Notes: generated by a model from the sequence alone, not told the origin. A stretch of DNA of 64,000 nucleotides from Hyphomicrobiales bacterium (GCA_021775425.1 JAJFHX010000009.1:1-64000); one strand, 5' to 3'; positions 46,704 to 57,382 are shown, counted from the stretch's first letter. Program-made: numbers and translations.

Positions 46704-46946
46704 TTAATTTGCCATTTCGTCGTGGGTGTATTTATGGGTGATTTCGACCGTGATTCTGTCCCCTTCGACTATGACTTCACCGCGTGCGATCGGGATCATA
46801 TTGGCAAGAATTTCAACTTCATCATTTATGCTGGCTTCGAGTTCAATAACCGCACCACGGCCCATGCGCAGGAGGTGGTTGATCGGCATGGTACGGCGGC
46901 CAATGACAACGCTTAATTCAATTTCTACACCGGTAATCGATGTCAT
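46704..46946 (-). CDS. FliN-like SpoA-domain protein (orphan)
   Basis: An 80-residue protein made almost entirely of one SpoA domain: VEIELSVVIGRRTMPINHLL, MGRGAVIELEASINDEVEI, IARGEVIVEGDRITVEIT. That is the C-terminal core of FliN, the flagellar C-ring switch protein. No other flagellar gene is in the window. A ribosome-binding site (AAGGA) precedes the ATG. An overlapping plus-strand open frame is rejected. Confidence 0.8.
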   Translation of the reverse strand: MTSITGVEIELSVVIGRRTMPINHLLRMGRGAVIELEASINDEVEILANMIPIARGEVIVEGDRITVEITHKYTHDEMAN

Positions 46947-47050
46947 TATGAAGGTCCTTCATGGAGAACAGGTCAATTGCTCTGGAAATCGCACAGTTTT
47001 GGGCTATATTCCGAGTCACACACCTGATTGTGTTGGAGCATGGTTACTGA

Positions 47051-47752
47051 ATGGTAAACAATTTGATTTTAGACACAGATATTGACTGGAAAGTCAGTCC
47101 TCAACCGGTTCCCTATCCGGATGCTATTCAGTTTATGGAACAGCGGGTTAATGAGATTATAGCCGGAAAAGCGGCAGAATGTGTCTGGCTTCTGGAACAC
47201 CCGCCACTATATACAGCCGGCACAAGTGCAAAACAAACTGATTTACTGATACCTGACAGGTTCCCGGTTTATCAAACAGGGCGCGGTGGTGAGTTTACCT
47301 ATCACGGGCCGGGTCAGCGGATTATTTATATAATGCTGGACCTGAATAAACGCCGTAAGGACGTGCGCTGGTTCATTGAAGAAATAGAAGGCTGGATCAT
47401 TGAGGTTTGTGCTGAATTTGGTATCAATGCTGAAACGCGTGAGGGGCGTGTTGGCCTTTGGGTCACGCACCCTGATGCTAGCTCTAATTCAGACCATCAA
47501 ATAAGAAGTAAGGGGCCGGGTGGAATGCCAGGCCGGGAAGAAAAGATTGCTGCGCTTGGCATTCGTATGCGGCGTTGGGTCAGTTTTCACGGCGCGAGTT
47601 TAAATCTTAATCCTGAACTTGAGCATTTTAACGGGATTGTGCCGTGCGGCATTAAAGAACATGGGGTGACGAGTTTTTCGAACCTTGAGAAAGAGTTTTC
47701 AACTGATCAGGTGGATGAAGCATTACGACGATTGTTTCACCAGCATTTTTAA
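47051..47752 (+). CDS. lipB: Octanoyl-ACP:protein N-octanoyltransferase
   Basis: A 233-residue LipB transferring octanoyl groups to lipoyl domains. Conserved motifs: VWLLEHPPLYTAGTSAK, GRGGEFTYHGPGQ, catalytic Cys in GIVPCGIKEHGVTS with the preceding Lys in REEKIAALGIRMRRWVSFHG. Length is normal. Confidence 0.95.
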   Translation: MVNNLILDTDIDWKVSPQPVPYPDAIQFMEQRVNEIIAGKAAECVWLLEHPPLYTAGTSAKQTDLLIPDRFPVYQTGRGGEFTYHGPGQRIIYIMLDLNKRRKDVRWFIEEIEGWIIEVCAEFGINAETREGRVGLWVTHPDASSNSDHQIRSKGPGGMPGREEKIAALGIRMRRWVSFHGASLNLNPELEHFNGIVPCGIKEHGVTSFSNLEKEFSTDQVDEALRRLFHQHF

Positions 47753-47762
47753 ACGTATGCGT

Positions 47763-48305
47763 TTAGCTCTCAATACATTTCATTAGCTGGTTTGCGCGGT
47801 CTTTTCCGCTCACGTGATAGAGTGAGGCTTTGGCAAAGCGGCGCATGTCATTTTGCACATCGCTGATATCTTTTAGTGTAAATGTGCCCTGGCGGATGAG
47901 CGTGCGTATGGCATAGCAATCTGCCTCCTGTTCGGCAAAGCGGCCGCGGGCTCGAAAATAAAGATGACCAAGGGCATGATGGCCACATTCGTGCATAACG
48001 AAGAATGTGCGTGAAGCTTTTGACAAACGGGCGAGACGTTTCAGATTAAAAATCATCATCGGGCCCATCGCTAAGCCTCTATGACGCATCAGATCTGAAA
48101 AGGCGACATCGCTGAGGCTGTCATTGCGTACATTCAGCACTGGTCTTCGATAATAGTCGAAGCATTTATGCTCAATATAGACCTTTTCGTTTAACTCCTC
48201 TTCTGCTGCCGCCTGTTGGTTGCCGAGTGTTAATGCGCTAGTAAATATGAGTATTGAAACCAAGGCAGCTCTATATAGAGGAGTTAAAAATTCCAGCCGG
48301 TGCAT
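47763..48305 (-). CDS. Secreted M48-like metallopeptidase
   Basis: A 180-residue protein with a signal peptide (ALVSILIFTSALTLGNQQAAA). The zincin motif HECGHHALGH (HExxH) is at ~residue 105, with the third ligand Glu in EQEADCYAI, as in M48-type peptidases. It is much shorter than typical M48 enzymes. Function unknown. Confidence 0.65.
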   Translation of the reverse strand: MHRLEFLTPLYRAALVSILIFTSALTLGNQQAAAEEELNEKVYIEHKCFDYYRRPVLNVRNDSLSDVAFSDLMRHRGLAMGPMMIFNLKRLARLSKASRTFFVMHECGHHALGHLYFRARGRFAEQEADCYAIRTLIRQGTFTLKDISDVQNDMRRFAKASLYHVSGKDRANQLMKCIES

Positions 48306-48458
48306 CAGGTGTGCCCCTTTCTCATCTCATATCAGACGTGCCAATTTTCATCAGGCAAATAAGAATATGATGGCACCGGGTGCGATTTGGTGTCAAATCA
48401 ACTGATGTTTATCTGACAAATTTCTGACAATATGCGCTCTGGAATTACTGGATGATGC

Positions 48459-50492
48459 TTATTCAAATTCCATAATGACGGCATCAACGGCAAGGCTATC
48501 GCCTGCTTCAGCGTTGATTTTGGTCACTGTGGTCGCCCGTTCTGCCTTGAGGATGTTTTCCATCTTCATGGCCTCAACAATGCACAGAGACTGGCCGACT
48601 TTTACTTCTTCGCCTTCTTTCACCATGATGTCGACGACCAGGCCGGGCATCGGGCATAGCAGAAGTTTTGAGGTATCTGGTGCGACTTTTACCGGCATTA
48701 ACTGCTCAAGCTCAGCTTCGCGGCTGGTGTAAACATATGTTTCGCTGGTCAGGCCTTTATAAGAAAGTTCAAAACCGTTCATAACCGGGCGGACCTGAAC
48801 TGAAACTTTTTTATCGTTAATCATACCGTTCCAGAGCGGTTGACCGAACCACCAATCTGTAGAAACGTTCAGAACTTCGCCCTCACCCTTTTTGTTTTCA
48901 TCTGATGATTTGAAATGAATTTTCAGATCATCTTTCTGTGGGTCGACCTGCTCGACATGCAATTCATGGTTCGTGCCTGAAATCTGAACGCTGCGCTGTT
49001 CGGCAAACACCACTTTATTACCCTGCATCTGATCAGTGATGTGGCGGCGGCGTTTGTTACCAAGAAAATCAATCGCCGCGGCAACGCAGGTGAGAATTTT
49101 AAGCTCTTCACCTTCCGGGGTGCGTGGCTCGAAGCCATCTGGGTATTCGTCTGCGATAAAGCTGGTGGAAAGGTTGCCAGAAACCCAGCGCGGGTGCTGC
49201 ATAATGGCGCTGAGGAATGGGATGTTGTGCTGAATGCCATCAATATAAAACTGGTCGAGGGCATCTGCCATATGATCAATGGCGGCTTCTCTGGTTGGGG
49301 CGTGGGTGATCAGTTTGGCGATCATCGGGTCATAGTAAATTGAAATTTCGCCGCCTTCATAGACACCGGTGTCATTGCGAATGGTGAGCCCGTCTCTGGT
49401 TTCTTCTTTGGGTGGCTGATAGCGCACGAGACGGCCGGTTGAAGGGAGGAAATTGCGAAACGGATCTTCTGCGTAAATGCGGCTTTCAATGGCCCAGCCG
49501 TTAATTTTAATATCACTTTGTGCGTATTCCAGTTTTTCACCGGCGGCGACTTTGATCATTTGCTCAACCAGGTCAACACCTGTGATCAGCTCAGTGACCG
49601 GATGTTCCACCTGGAGGCGGGTGTTCATTTCAAGGAAATAAAAATTGCGGTCTTTATCGACAATAAATTCAACGGTGCCCGCGCTTTCATAATCAACCGC
49701 TTTGGCAAGTGCTACGGATTGTTCGCCCATGGCTTTTCTGGTTTTTTCATCAAGGAAGGGACTTGGTGCTTCTTCAAGAACCTTTTGATTGCGGCGCTGG
49801 ATTGAACATTCCCTTTCAGCCAGGTAGATAACATTGCCGTGTTTATCTGCCAGCACCTGAATTTCAATGTGGCGAGGCTCAACAATGAATTTTTCAATGA
49901 AGATTCGGTCATCGCCAAAGCTTGACATGGCTTCTGATTTCGAGGCGTTAAAGCCCTCTTCCACTTCGTCAACCGAGTTGGCGATGCGCATGCCTTTGCC
50001 GCCGCCGCCAGCTGAAGCTTTGATCATCACCGGGTAGCCGATTTCATTGGCGATTTTAATGGCTTCATTGGTGTCTTTAATTTCTCCCATATAGCCGGGG
50101 ACTGTGTTCACTTTGGCTTCGTTGGCAAATTTTTTGGATTCAATCTTATCACCCATCACTTCGATGGCTTTTACATTCGGCCCGATAAAGGCGATGCCGG
50201 CTTTTTCCAGTGCTTTGGCAAAATCGGCATTTTCGGAAAGGAAACCATAGCCAGGGTGGATGGCTTCTGCGCCAGTTTGTTTTGCAGCTTCAATGATTTT
50301 TTCTGCTACCAGATAACTTTCAGCGGCGGCGGCACTGCCGACATGCACGGCTTCGTCTGCCATCTGGACATGGAGGGCCTGTTTGTCAGCGTCTGAATAA
50401 ACAGCGACAGTGGCAATTCCCATTTGTCTGGCAGATTTGATAACACGGCAGGCAATTTCACCACGATTGGCAATCAGAATTTTTTTGAACAT
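48459..50492 (-). CDS. pccA: Propionyl-CoA carboxylase biotin-containing alpha subunit
   Basis: A 677-residue protein: biotin carboxylase domain (KILIANRGEIACRVI, ASAGGGGKGMRI, EMNTRLQVEHPVTE), a BT-type middle domain and a C-terminal biotinyl domain with the biotin Lys in EAMKMEN. It pairs with pccB 3.5 kb upstream on the same strand; together they make methylmalonyl-CoA from propionyl-CoA. Confidence 0.93.
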   Translation of the reverse strand: MFKKILIANRGEIACRVIKSARQMGIATVAVYSDADKQALHVQMADEAVHVGSAAAAESYLVAEKIIEAAKQTGAEAIHPGYGFLSENADFAKALEKAGIAFIGPNVKAIEVMGDKIESKKFANEAKVNTVPGYMGEIKDTNEAIKIANEIGYPVMIKASAGGGGKGMRIANSVDEVEEGFNASKSEAMSSFGDDRIFIEKFIVEPRHIEIQVLADKHGNVIYLAERECSIQRRNQKVLEEAPSPFLDEKTRKAMGEQSVALAKAVDYESAGTVEFIVDKDRNFYFLEMNTRLQVEHPVTELITGVDLVEQMIKVAAGEKLEYAQSDIKINGWAIESRIYAEDPFRNFLPSTGRLVRYQPPKEETRDGLTIRNDTGVYEGGEISIYYDPMIAKLITHAPTREAAIDHMADALDQFYIDGIQHNIPFLSAIMQHPRWVSGNLSTSFIADEYPDGFEPRTPEGEELKILTCVAAAIDFLGNKRRRHITDQMQGNKVVFAEQRSVQISGTNHELHVEQVDPQKDDLKIHFKSSDENKKGEGEVLNVSTDWWFGQPLWNGMINDKKVSVQVRPVMNGFELSYKGLTSETYVYTSREAELEQLMPVKVAPDTSKLLLCPMPGLVVDIMVKEGEEVKVGQSLCIVEAMKMENILKAERATTVTKINAEAGDSLAVDAVIMEFE

Positions 50493-50745
50493 AGTTTCTT
50501 TAACTTTTTATTTTTAGAAGCCCTGAACGTTCCATTATATGCAAGTTGGAGACGATCTGACTTTTGTTGAATCGAGCCGTTATCCCAAATCCGGAAAACG
50601 AGCTTTTCTTTCATATATGACACTCTTTTAAACATAGTTTTCAGAAGCGACAAGCAATCTAAGCAATATTTCTTCACCTCTGCTCAAGTTTATTGTAACT
50701 CTTGCTTAAGTTGTTCATATATTCGATAAATTCAGTGCTTTAGAC

Positions 50746-52170
50746 CTAAATAATGATGCTGTATATCAGTGCGGCAATGAGACCTATGCCGAACAATCCG
50801 GCCACAAGATCATAGATAGCTTTGAGACCTCCGTTACCGATTTCCTGCATTTTTTTCAGTTTTTGAAATTTTGTGAGTTCGTCGTTCGCTGAAAGTTCTG
50901 TCAAAGTTGTGGCCATGGTGTTGATGACCAGACGCTTGCCGTAATAACCCAGCGTGAAATGGATGCCTATCAGAGCTGAGATGGCGATGACTGCTGATAA
51001 GGGACTGTTTTGATAGATGCCGTGATAGAGCAGGATAGAAATCAGGATGAAACCTATACCTGTTAAGGCTTCTAATCCATCATTGCAGCGCCTTGCCAGC
51101 CAGAGGATGCTGAATATAAATGCCGGCCAACACCAGGAATTTTGATATTCGCGGCCATTTTCCCGGCAGTGCTGGTAATATTTTTCATACGAAGTGCCGT
51201 TTTTGCCTAAAAAGTCGTGAAAGTGCTGTTCGGTTAATTTTGGAAAGCCTAGCGTGTCGTAAAATTCTTCGGGTTCTGAAAGCTGCATCAGACCATCTTC
51301 ATCACGAAGATATTCCATCAGGCGTTCTGCGTGTGTGTCGATCATGATGTCATAAACACGTCGGTCGTTTTCAGTCCAGCCATATTCTTCATTGAGATAG
51401 GTTAAGACGGTTTTTCTTTGGGCAAATTTTTCATTTGATAGTGGCGGGCCTTCAGCAATTTGAGTGCCCAATGCAACGAGGATTTCATATTCGGCGTAGT
51501 TTGAAATGTCGAAACTGCATTCTCGCACTTTTCTGATGAAGGCCTGCCAGTTTTCTAAATTCCACTGGTGCCAGGGTCCCATCAGACTTTCCAGCTCCGC
51601 GTCCATGTGCTGATAGGTGATGTCGTCTATAGGGAGTTCCTGAAACGGGGTGATTAACTGCTCTGCTCCCTGCTCCTCATCTTCTAAACGGATGATAGCT
51701 TCTGGGGGGATTTCAGAAAGCTGCGTGATTATTTCTTCTTTTTGTTCGATGATATCGTGAGGCTTGATTTTGGTTTCATCCAGCCGGATGGTGTAATCTT
51801 GCTGATCTTCTGGGATGGCTTCCTTTGCAATTTCCTGACAGGGTGGGCCGAAAGGATCAGCTTCCGTTTGGGTTAAGCTTGTTGTTTCTCCGGTTTCTAC
51901 TGCCACTTCACTGGGGGCTATGGTTTTATCGCTATTGTCAACAACATCAGCAGAGTGCTCGTCTTCGCTTTCCTCATATTCCTCATCCCAGTCATCGTAG
52001 ATATAGTCAAATTGGGCAAGGTAGAGGGCTTCGTCGCGCGCTTCGCGCAGTTCCTGAAACAGGCGAGCATCTTCGTCCGGTCGGATGAGTTTGAGTTTTT
52101 TGGCGTATGCCCGTTTGATGGATCTTTCATCATCGGTTGCTTCAATGCCCAGTTTTTCCCAAACTGACAT
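50746..52170 (-). CDS. J-domain membrane protein (HscC partner)
   Basis: A 474-residue protein. The N-terminal ~50 residues resemble a J domain (MSVWEKLGIEATDDERSIKRAYAKKLKLIRPDED) but carry RPD instead of the HPD that stimulates Hsp70 ATPase; this variant is usual in HscC partners. A long acidic linker follows (~50-190), then an alpha-helical region and C-terminal membrane segments (~345-470). It is 5 bp downstream of hscC. Confidence 0.8.
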   Translation of the reverse strand: MSVWEKLGIEATDDERSIKRAYAKKLKLIRPDEDARLFQELREARDEALYLAQFDYIYDDWDEEYEESEDEHSADVVDNSDKTIAPSEVAVETGETTSLTQTEADPFGPPCQEIAKEAIPEDQQDYTIRLDETKIKPHDIIEQKEEIITQLSEIPPEAIIRLEDEEQGAEQLITPFQELPIDDITYQHMDAELESLMGPWHQWNLENWQAFIRKVRECSFDISNYAEYEILVALGTQIAEGPPLSNEKFAQRKTVLTYLNEEYGWTENDRRVYDIMIDTHAERLMEYLRDEDGLMQLSEPEEFYDTLGFPKLTEQHFHDFLGKNGTSYEKYYQHCRENGREYQNSWCWPAFIFSILWLARRCNDGLEALTGIGFILISILLYHGIYQNSPLSAVIAISALIGIHFTLGYYGKRLVINTMATTLTELSANDELTKFQKLKKMQEIGNGGLKAIYDLVAGLFGIGLIAALIYSIII

Positions 52171-52175
52171 GACGA

Positions 52176-53882
52176 TTAATCCATATCAAAGATATTGTTG
52201 TCGAGTTCGCTCAGGCTATTGGCAAAGTTTTCCCTGATTTTGTCGATGTCCCGGTTGGACTGATCTGATATCTGCTGTTCAAACTCGAGAATGAGGGAGC
52301 GGACATAATCCCGCTGGGTGCGCAGGCTTTCAGCATAAATGCGCTCTGCTTTGGCCAGAAGCGCGGCGTTTTCAGCGTGTTCTCTTGGGTGAAGCTTGAT
52401 GCCGGAAAGAGCTTTAAATCTTTGTTCAAGCTCCTCGTCAGAAAGGTTTGCCTGATTTTTAAATATTTTGCGGACGGTTTTTTTGGTGGAAATTGATGTG
52501 ACTTCAACCTCAAGCGCGCCGTTGATGTCATAGGTAAAGCGGACATCTACTCCTTCGATACCGGCTTTGTCCGGCGGGACTTCGACCCTTAAATTGCCGA
52601 GCAGGATATTATCTTCAGGGCGCATGTTTTCGCCCTGATAAATATCCAGATTAATCTCTTTCTGCTTATCTCTGATGGTGTAAAACTTCTGGCTCTGGCT
52701 GATGGGGACAACGGCATTTCGCTCAATAATCGGGACAATGACCAGATTTTCATAATTATCGTCGACCACCGCAGAAGTACCGAGGGTATAGGGGCAGACA
52801 TCAGTCATCACTACATCTTCAAGGGCTACATCGCGGGCTTTCAGCCCTGTTTGCACAGCCGCGCCTAATGCGACGATTTCATCCGGGTTGAGATGGGAGA
52901 GTGGCAGCTTCTGAAACAGGCGGCCAACCATGCGGCGGATCATCGGCATGCGGGACGCCCCGCCAACCAGCACCACATTGTCGATGTTTTCCGGGCGCAG
53001 GGTGGCGTCATTAATAGCGCGCTCAATCGGCACCCGCAGACGGCGGCGCAAATTTGCCGCCAGTTCTTCAAAGCTTTCTCGGGTGATTGAACCTTTTAAT
53101 TCTGTTTCCGCAATGGTTGCGGCATAGTTTGATGTATCTCTAGATGAAAGGTCCTGTTTGATAATTTCCGCCAGACGGTTGAGGCGGTTCTGGTCAGCAC
53201 GGTTCAGTGTCTCAAAATCAAGCTTGTGGTCTTCGGTTAGTTTTGTGACCAGCTGATCCCTGAAATCATTGCCACCGAGGAAATTATCACCAGCTGTGGC
53301 GCGGACTTCCATGATGTTATCGTATTTATCAAGAATGGAGACATCAAAGGTGCCGCCGCCCAGATCGAAAATGAGAAACTGGCTTTCTTCAACTTCATTC
53401 AGACCATAGGCCAGCGCCGCGGCGGTCGGTTCATTGATCAGGCTATCGACTTCCAGTCCGGCGAGTTTTCCGGCGTCTATTGTCGCTTTGCGCTGAATGT
53501 CATTAAAATAGGCCGGAACGGAAATGATGGCATTGGTGATATTCATGCCGAGGTGAATTTCTGCGTCCGCCTTTAGTGATCTGAGGACAAAGGCGGAGAG
53601 TTCTTCCGGGCGGAAGGTGTAGTTCTGCTCTTGTTTGCCACCAAGAGTGACCTGCTTATCACTACCCATTGTGCGTTTGAAATCACTGACAGTGTGTTCA
53701 GGGTGGGTGATGAGCCGCTCTTTCGCGGCTTTGCCAATGAGGATGTCACCCTTATCATCTATGCCAACGACGGAGGGGGTGAGGACATCGCCCAGCGCAT
53801 TGGGGATCAGTTTCGGGCCCTCTTCACTCCAATAGGAAATGAGTGAATTTGTGGTTCCTAAATCAATGCCAACACTGGTCAT
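52176..53882 (-). CDS. hscC: HscC-type Hsp70 chaperone
   Basis: A 568-residue Hsp70 homologue, shorter than DnaK (~640) in the C-terminus. The ATPase domain has GIDLGTTNSLISYW, FLIFDLGGGTFDVSIL and VVLVGGASRMPMIRR; the substrate-binding domain follows from ~380. It forms a unit with the downstream J-protein, both between pccB and pccA. Confidence 0.88.
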   Translation of the reverse strand: MTSVGIDLGTTNSLISYWSEEGPKLIPNALGDVLTPSVVGIDDKGDILIGKAAKERLITHPEHTVSDFKRTMGSDKQVTLGGKQEQNYTFRPEELSAFVLRSLKADAEIHLGMNITNAIISVPAYFNDIQRKATIDAGKLAGLEVDSLINEPTAAALAYGLNEVEESQFLIFDLGGGTFDVSILDKYDNIMEVRATAGDNFLGGNDFRDQLVTKLTEDHKLDFETLNRADQNRLNRLAEIIKQDLSSRDTSNYAATIAETELKGSITRESFEELAANLRRRLRVPIERAINDATLRPENIDNVVLVGGASRMPMIRRMVGRLFQKLPLSHLNPDEIVALGAAVQTGLKARDVALEDVVMTDVCPYTLGTSAVVDDNYENLVIVPIIERNAVVPISQSQKFYTIRDKQKEINLDIYQGENMRPEDNILLGNLRVEVPPDKAGIEGVDVRFTYDINGALEVEVTSISTKKTVRKIFKNQANLSDEELEQRFKALSGIKLHPREHAENAALLAKAERIYAESLRTQRDYVRSLILEFEQQISDQSNRDIDKIRENFANSLSELDNNIFDMD

Positions 53883-54004
53883 GCCTTACCCTTTTAACTA
53901 CACCTTTAAACTTCACTCACTTCAATTTTGTCACCAAAACTATAACCACAACGGATTTGTTATCACTCAAAATCTGTTGCCCCATTTATCGACGGGATTT
54001 ATGA

Positions 54005-55537
54005 CTATAGCGGGATGTTGTCGTGTTTTTTCCAGGGATTTTCTACTTTTTTGTTTTTCAGCATATTCAGTGAACGGCTAATGCGGCGTCTTGTGCTATG
54101 AGGCAGGATCACTTCATCAATATATCCGCGCTCGGCTGCGACAAATGGTGAGCAGAAACGATCTTCATAGTTTTTGGTATGTTCGGCAATCTTTTCCGGA
54201 TCGTCCAGGTCCTTACGGTGGATGATTTCAACCGCGCCTTTTGCCCCCATCACGGCAATTTCAGCCGTTGGCCAGGCGTAGTTCATGTCACCGCGGATGT
54301 GTTTTGAGCTCATCACATCATAGGCGCCGCCATAAGCTTTGCGGGTGATGACGGTGATTTTCGGCACTGTTGCTTCAGCATAGGCAAAGAGCAGTTTGGC
54401 ACCGTGTTTGATCAACCCGCCATATTCCTGTGCTGTGCCGGGAAGGAAGCCGGGAACATCAACAAAGGTGACAAGAGGGATGTTAAAACAATCACAAAAA
54501 CGAACAAAGCGAGCGGCTTTTCTTGAGGCATTGCTATCCAGCACACCAGCCAGCACCATAGGCTGGTTGGCGACAACGCCAACGGTCTGGCCTTCGATAC
54601 GCCCGAAGCCGACGATGATGTTGCTGGCAAATTTTTCCTGAATTTCGAAAAAGTCACCTTCATCAACTGTTTTGGTGATCAACTCATGCATATCATAAGG
54701 CTGGTTTGGGTTTTCAGGAATGAGGCTATCAAGGCTCATCTCAATTCGTTCGGCGCTGTCTCTGGTTGGCATCATCGGTACATCAGCCAGGTTATTGGCC
54801 GGGAGGAAATCCATCAGCCGGCGCATTTGCAGCATGGCTTCAACATCGTTTTCATAGCCTTTGTCAGCGATGGATGATTTCACCGTGTGAACGCTGGCGC
54901 CGCCAAGCTCTTCTGCCGTTACAGTTTCGTTAGTTACTGTTTTTACAACGTCAGGCCCGGTGACGAACATGTAAGACGTGTCTTTGACCATGAAGATGAA
55001 GTCTGTCATGGCGGGGGAATAAACATCACCGCCAGCGCATGGCCCCATAATTACGGAAATCTGCGGAATGACACCACTTGCAAGAACATTGCGCTGGAAA
55101 ACTTCGCCATAGCCCCCTAAAGCTGCGACACCTTCCTGAATGCGGGCACCGCCTGCATCAAACAAACCGATGATGGGCGCACGGTTGCGCAGGGCCATAT
55201 CCTGAATTTTGGTGATTTTTTTCGCGTGTTCTTCTGATAGAGAGCCGCCGAATACAGTGAAGTCTTTGGCGAAAATATAGATGACGCGGCCGTTGATTGT
55301 GCCCCAGCCCGTGACGACACCATCACCGGAGATTTTGTTTTTTTCCATACCGAAATCAGTGCAGCGATGTTCGACATACATATCTAATTCTTCAAACGAG
55401 TTTTCGTCTAATAGCAGATCAATCCGCTCTCTTGCGGTTAGCTTACCGCGGGCGTGCTGGGCGTCTATCCGTTTTTGTCCTCCGCCTTTGCGGGCATTTT
55501 CGCGGCGTTTTTCCAGCTCGGCAATAATCTCGTTCAT
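54005..55537 (-). CDS. pccB: Propionyl-CoA carboxylase beta subunit
   Basis: A 510-residue carboxyltransferase. Motifs: [58 protein letters not shown], and the C-terminal [14 protein letters not shown] and [16 protein letters not shown]. Full length. It partners with PccA in the same transcription direction. Confidence 0.94.
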   Translation of the reverse strand: MNEIIAELEKRRENARKGGGQKRIDAQHARGKLTARERIDLLLDENSFEELDMYVEHRCTDFGMEKNKISGDGVVTGWGTINGRVIYIFAKDFTVFGGSLSEEHAKKITKIQDMALRNRAPIIGLFDAGGARIQEGVAALGGYGEVFQRNVLASGVIPQISVIMGPCAGGDVYSPAMTDFIFMVKDTSYMFVTGPDVVKTVTNETVTAEELGGASVHTVKSSIADKGYENDVEAMLQMRRLMDFLPANNLADVPMMPTRDSAERIEMSLDSLIPENPNQPYDMHELITKTVDEGDFFEIQEKFASNIIVGFGRIEGQTVGVVANQPMVLAGVLDSNASRKAARFVRFCDCFNIPLVTFVDVPGFLPGTAQEYGGLIKHGAKLLFAYAEATVPKITVITRKAYGGAYDVMSSKHIRGDMNYAWPTAEIAVMGAKGAVEIIHRKDLDDPEKIAEHTKNYEDRFCSPFVAAERGYIDEVILPHSTRRRISRSLNMLKNKKVENPWKKHDNIPL

Positions 55538-55689
55538 GTTGTCTCCATCGTCTAACTATCAATTTGTTTTAGCACACAGTCCGGTCTCGTCAAACTGTCA
55601 AATCAGCGTATTGTGTGCCAGATGTTTTGTGCTAAATCACTCGTTTTTATGACTAAATAATGAGTGTGTATTTTAAAGTTTCTCGCTCT

Positions 55690-56454
55690 TCATTTCACCA
55701 GACTGTAAAAAGCGGTTGTCTGATCAAACTCAGCTTTGCGCTTTGCCCGCCTCAGGGCTGCCTGCTCATCTTCGCCCCAGCGCGCGATCTGATAATCTTC
55801 TTCAATGTGGGCTGCGCTCCATATCTGTTGTTCATTTCCGTGGCCGAGGGCATAGGATAAAGGCAACAGGGCGGAACCGAGCATGGTTGTTATATTATAA
55901 AGTGCCGTTAGGGCAAATTCATCTAATGGCTCATACAGGTGGGTGATTTTTTCAAGTACTTCTGGATCCTGCTGGACATGGATGATGCCTGTTGCCAGCT
56001 TCAGGTTGATTTCTTTTTCGTCTTTAAACCAGGTCAGGAACGGGTCCCAGTTTTGTTTTTCCGTTTCTACCAGTGAAGCGGGTTCTTCAGCGCGATAGCA
56101 GATCAGGTCTGAGCCCGCATAGGTGACCAGTTCTTCGATGATTTCTGTTTTGCGCGGGGCGACACGGTCAATGGCAGTGTTGGTCATTTTGGTGATGATC
56201 ATGGTTTCGCTGTCAATGAACTCTTTTTGCTGCTCCCATTCGGCGGCAATGGCGTTTGCCAGTTGTTCATTGCTAACCGTCAATGCCATTTTCATTGGGG
56301 TTTTGATCTTACGATCATCGAGGGTGATGGCGTATTCCCCCTTTTCATTAATGACCGCAACGTTTTTATAAAATCGCTTTGGTTTTGGCGGTTTTTGTTC
56401 ACGCTCGGGGGTGTTTTCGGGTTTTAAGGTCATGGGATCAGTTTCTGATTTCAT
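55690..56454 (-). CDS. ATP12-family F1-ATPase assembly chaperone
   Basis: A 254-residue ATP12 protein, which binds the F1 alpha subunit during assembly. Motifs: RFYKNVAVINEKGEYAITLD, AEWEQQKEFIDSETMIITKM, DLICYRAEEPASLVETE. Family members occur in alphaproteobacteria and mitochondria, supporting the lineage call. It lies 2 bp from the HAD phosphatase gene. Confidence 0.9.
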   Translation of the reverse strand: MKSETDPMTLKPENTPEREQKPPKPKRFYKNVAVINEKGEYAITLDDRKIKTPMKMALTVSNEQLANAIAAEWEQQKEFIDSETMIITKMTNTAIDRVAPRKTEIIEELVTYAGSDLICYRAEEPASLVETEKQNWDPFLTWFKDEKEINLKLATGIIHVQQDPEVLEKITHLYEPLDEFALTALYNITTMLGSALLPLSYALGHGNEQQIWSAAHIEEDYQIARWGEDEQAALRRAKRKAEFDQTTAFYSLVK

Positions 56455-56456
56455 CT

Positions 56457-57143
56457 TTATAAATTTTCCAAACTGGCAAAGCTTTGTACTATGGTCTGTT
56501 CCAGTAGATGAAACTCATCAATAATATAGCGTGGGCTATGAAGCGCCAGTTCATGCCGCTGGTGATGGCCCCAGGTGACGCCGATGGCTGGTACCCTGGC
56601 ATTCAAGGCCATTTCCATATCGAAGGTAGTATCACCTATCATGACGGCATTTTGTTTTTCGATGCCGGTTTCGGTCATTGCCTGGTGTAACATGGCCGGG
56701 TTTGGTTTTGAGGGGGCGTTGTCTGAGGTTTGAATGGTTTGAAAGACATGTGCCAGTTCAAACCGGTCTAACAGTCTTTCAACACCGCGCATAGATTTAC
56801 CAGTGGCAATGCCGAGGATGTAATGATCTGTTGAATTTAGTTTTCGGATCAGCTCTAGCGCTCCATCAAACATTGGTTCAGGATGGCCTTTCTGATCTCT
56901 TAAATCCGAGTAGGCTTCTTTGTACCCATTACTGACTTTTGCGATCAGATCGGGGTTGCTTTCATTTAACAGCATCTCGACAGCAAGCGGCAGGGAAAGG
57001 CCGATGATGCGGCGGATATCTGCTGAAGCCGGGGGAGATAAAGACTGAGCTTCAAAAGCCGTTATCATGGCGGTGACTATCAGTTTTTCACTATCGACAA
57101 TTGTGCCATCACAATCAAAAATAATCAGTTTTGGTTCCTGCAA
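56457..57143 (-). CDS. HAD-family hydrolase (phosphoglycolate phosphatase-like)
   Basis: A 228-residue HAD hydrolase with IFDCDGTIVDSE (nucleophile Asp), LGIATGKSMRGV, KPNPAML and MIGDTTFDMEMA. The start is a TTG; no in-frame ATG is available near motif I. It is cotranscribed with the ATP12 gene. Confidence 0.85.
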   Translation of the reverse strand: MQEPKLIIFDCDGTIVDSEKLIVTAMITAFEAQSLSPPASADIRRIIGLSLPLAVEMLLNESNPDLIAKVSNGYKEAYSDLRDQKGHPEPMFDGALELIRKLNSTDHYILGIATGKSMRGVERLLDRFELAHVFQTIQTSDNAPSKPNPAMLHQAMTETGIEKQNAVMIGDTTFDMEMALNARVPAIGVTWGHHQRHELALHSPRYIIDEFHLLEQTIVQSFASLENL

Positions 57144-57382
57144 ACTGGTCTCACTGCTCTCATCTTCAGATGGGTCTGGATTTAAATTTCTGGTACGCGT
57201 AATTTTTGTACCAATTACTTTATAGCGAAACTGGTTTTACAAAGCTGGTTAATTGAGCGGCAAGTTGATTTATCGTCTTGAGAAACACCATTTTGATGTG
57301 CATACTCATTCCATTCATTGTTAGCCGGGCCAATTTTGCCAGATTTCTGGTGTGATCGCCTGAATTTTCAAGGTTGTTTATC

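Noticed and set aside
46590-46916. A 108-residue plus-strand open frame
   Set aside because: It is the shadow of the FliN-like gene on the other strand, whose SpoA motifs are clear.
50474-50677. A 67-residue minus-strand open frame upstream of pccA
   Set aside because: No recognisable features and it overlaps the pccA start.
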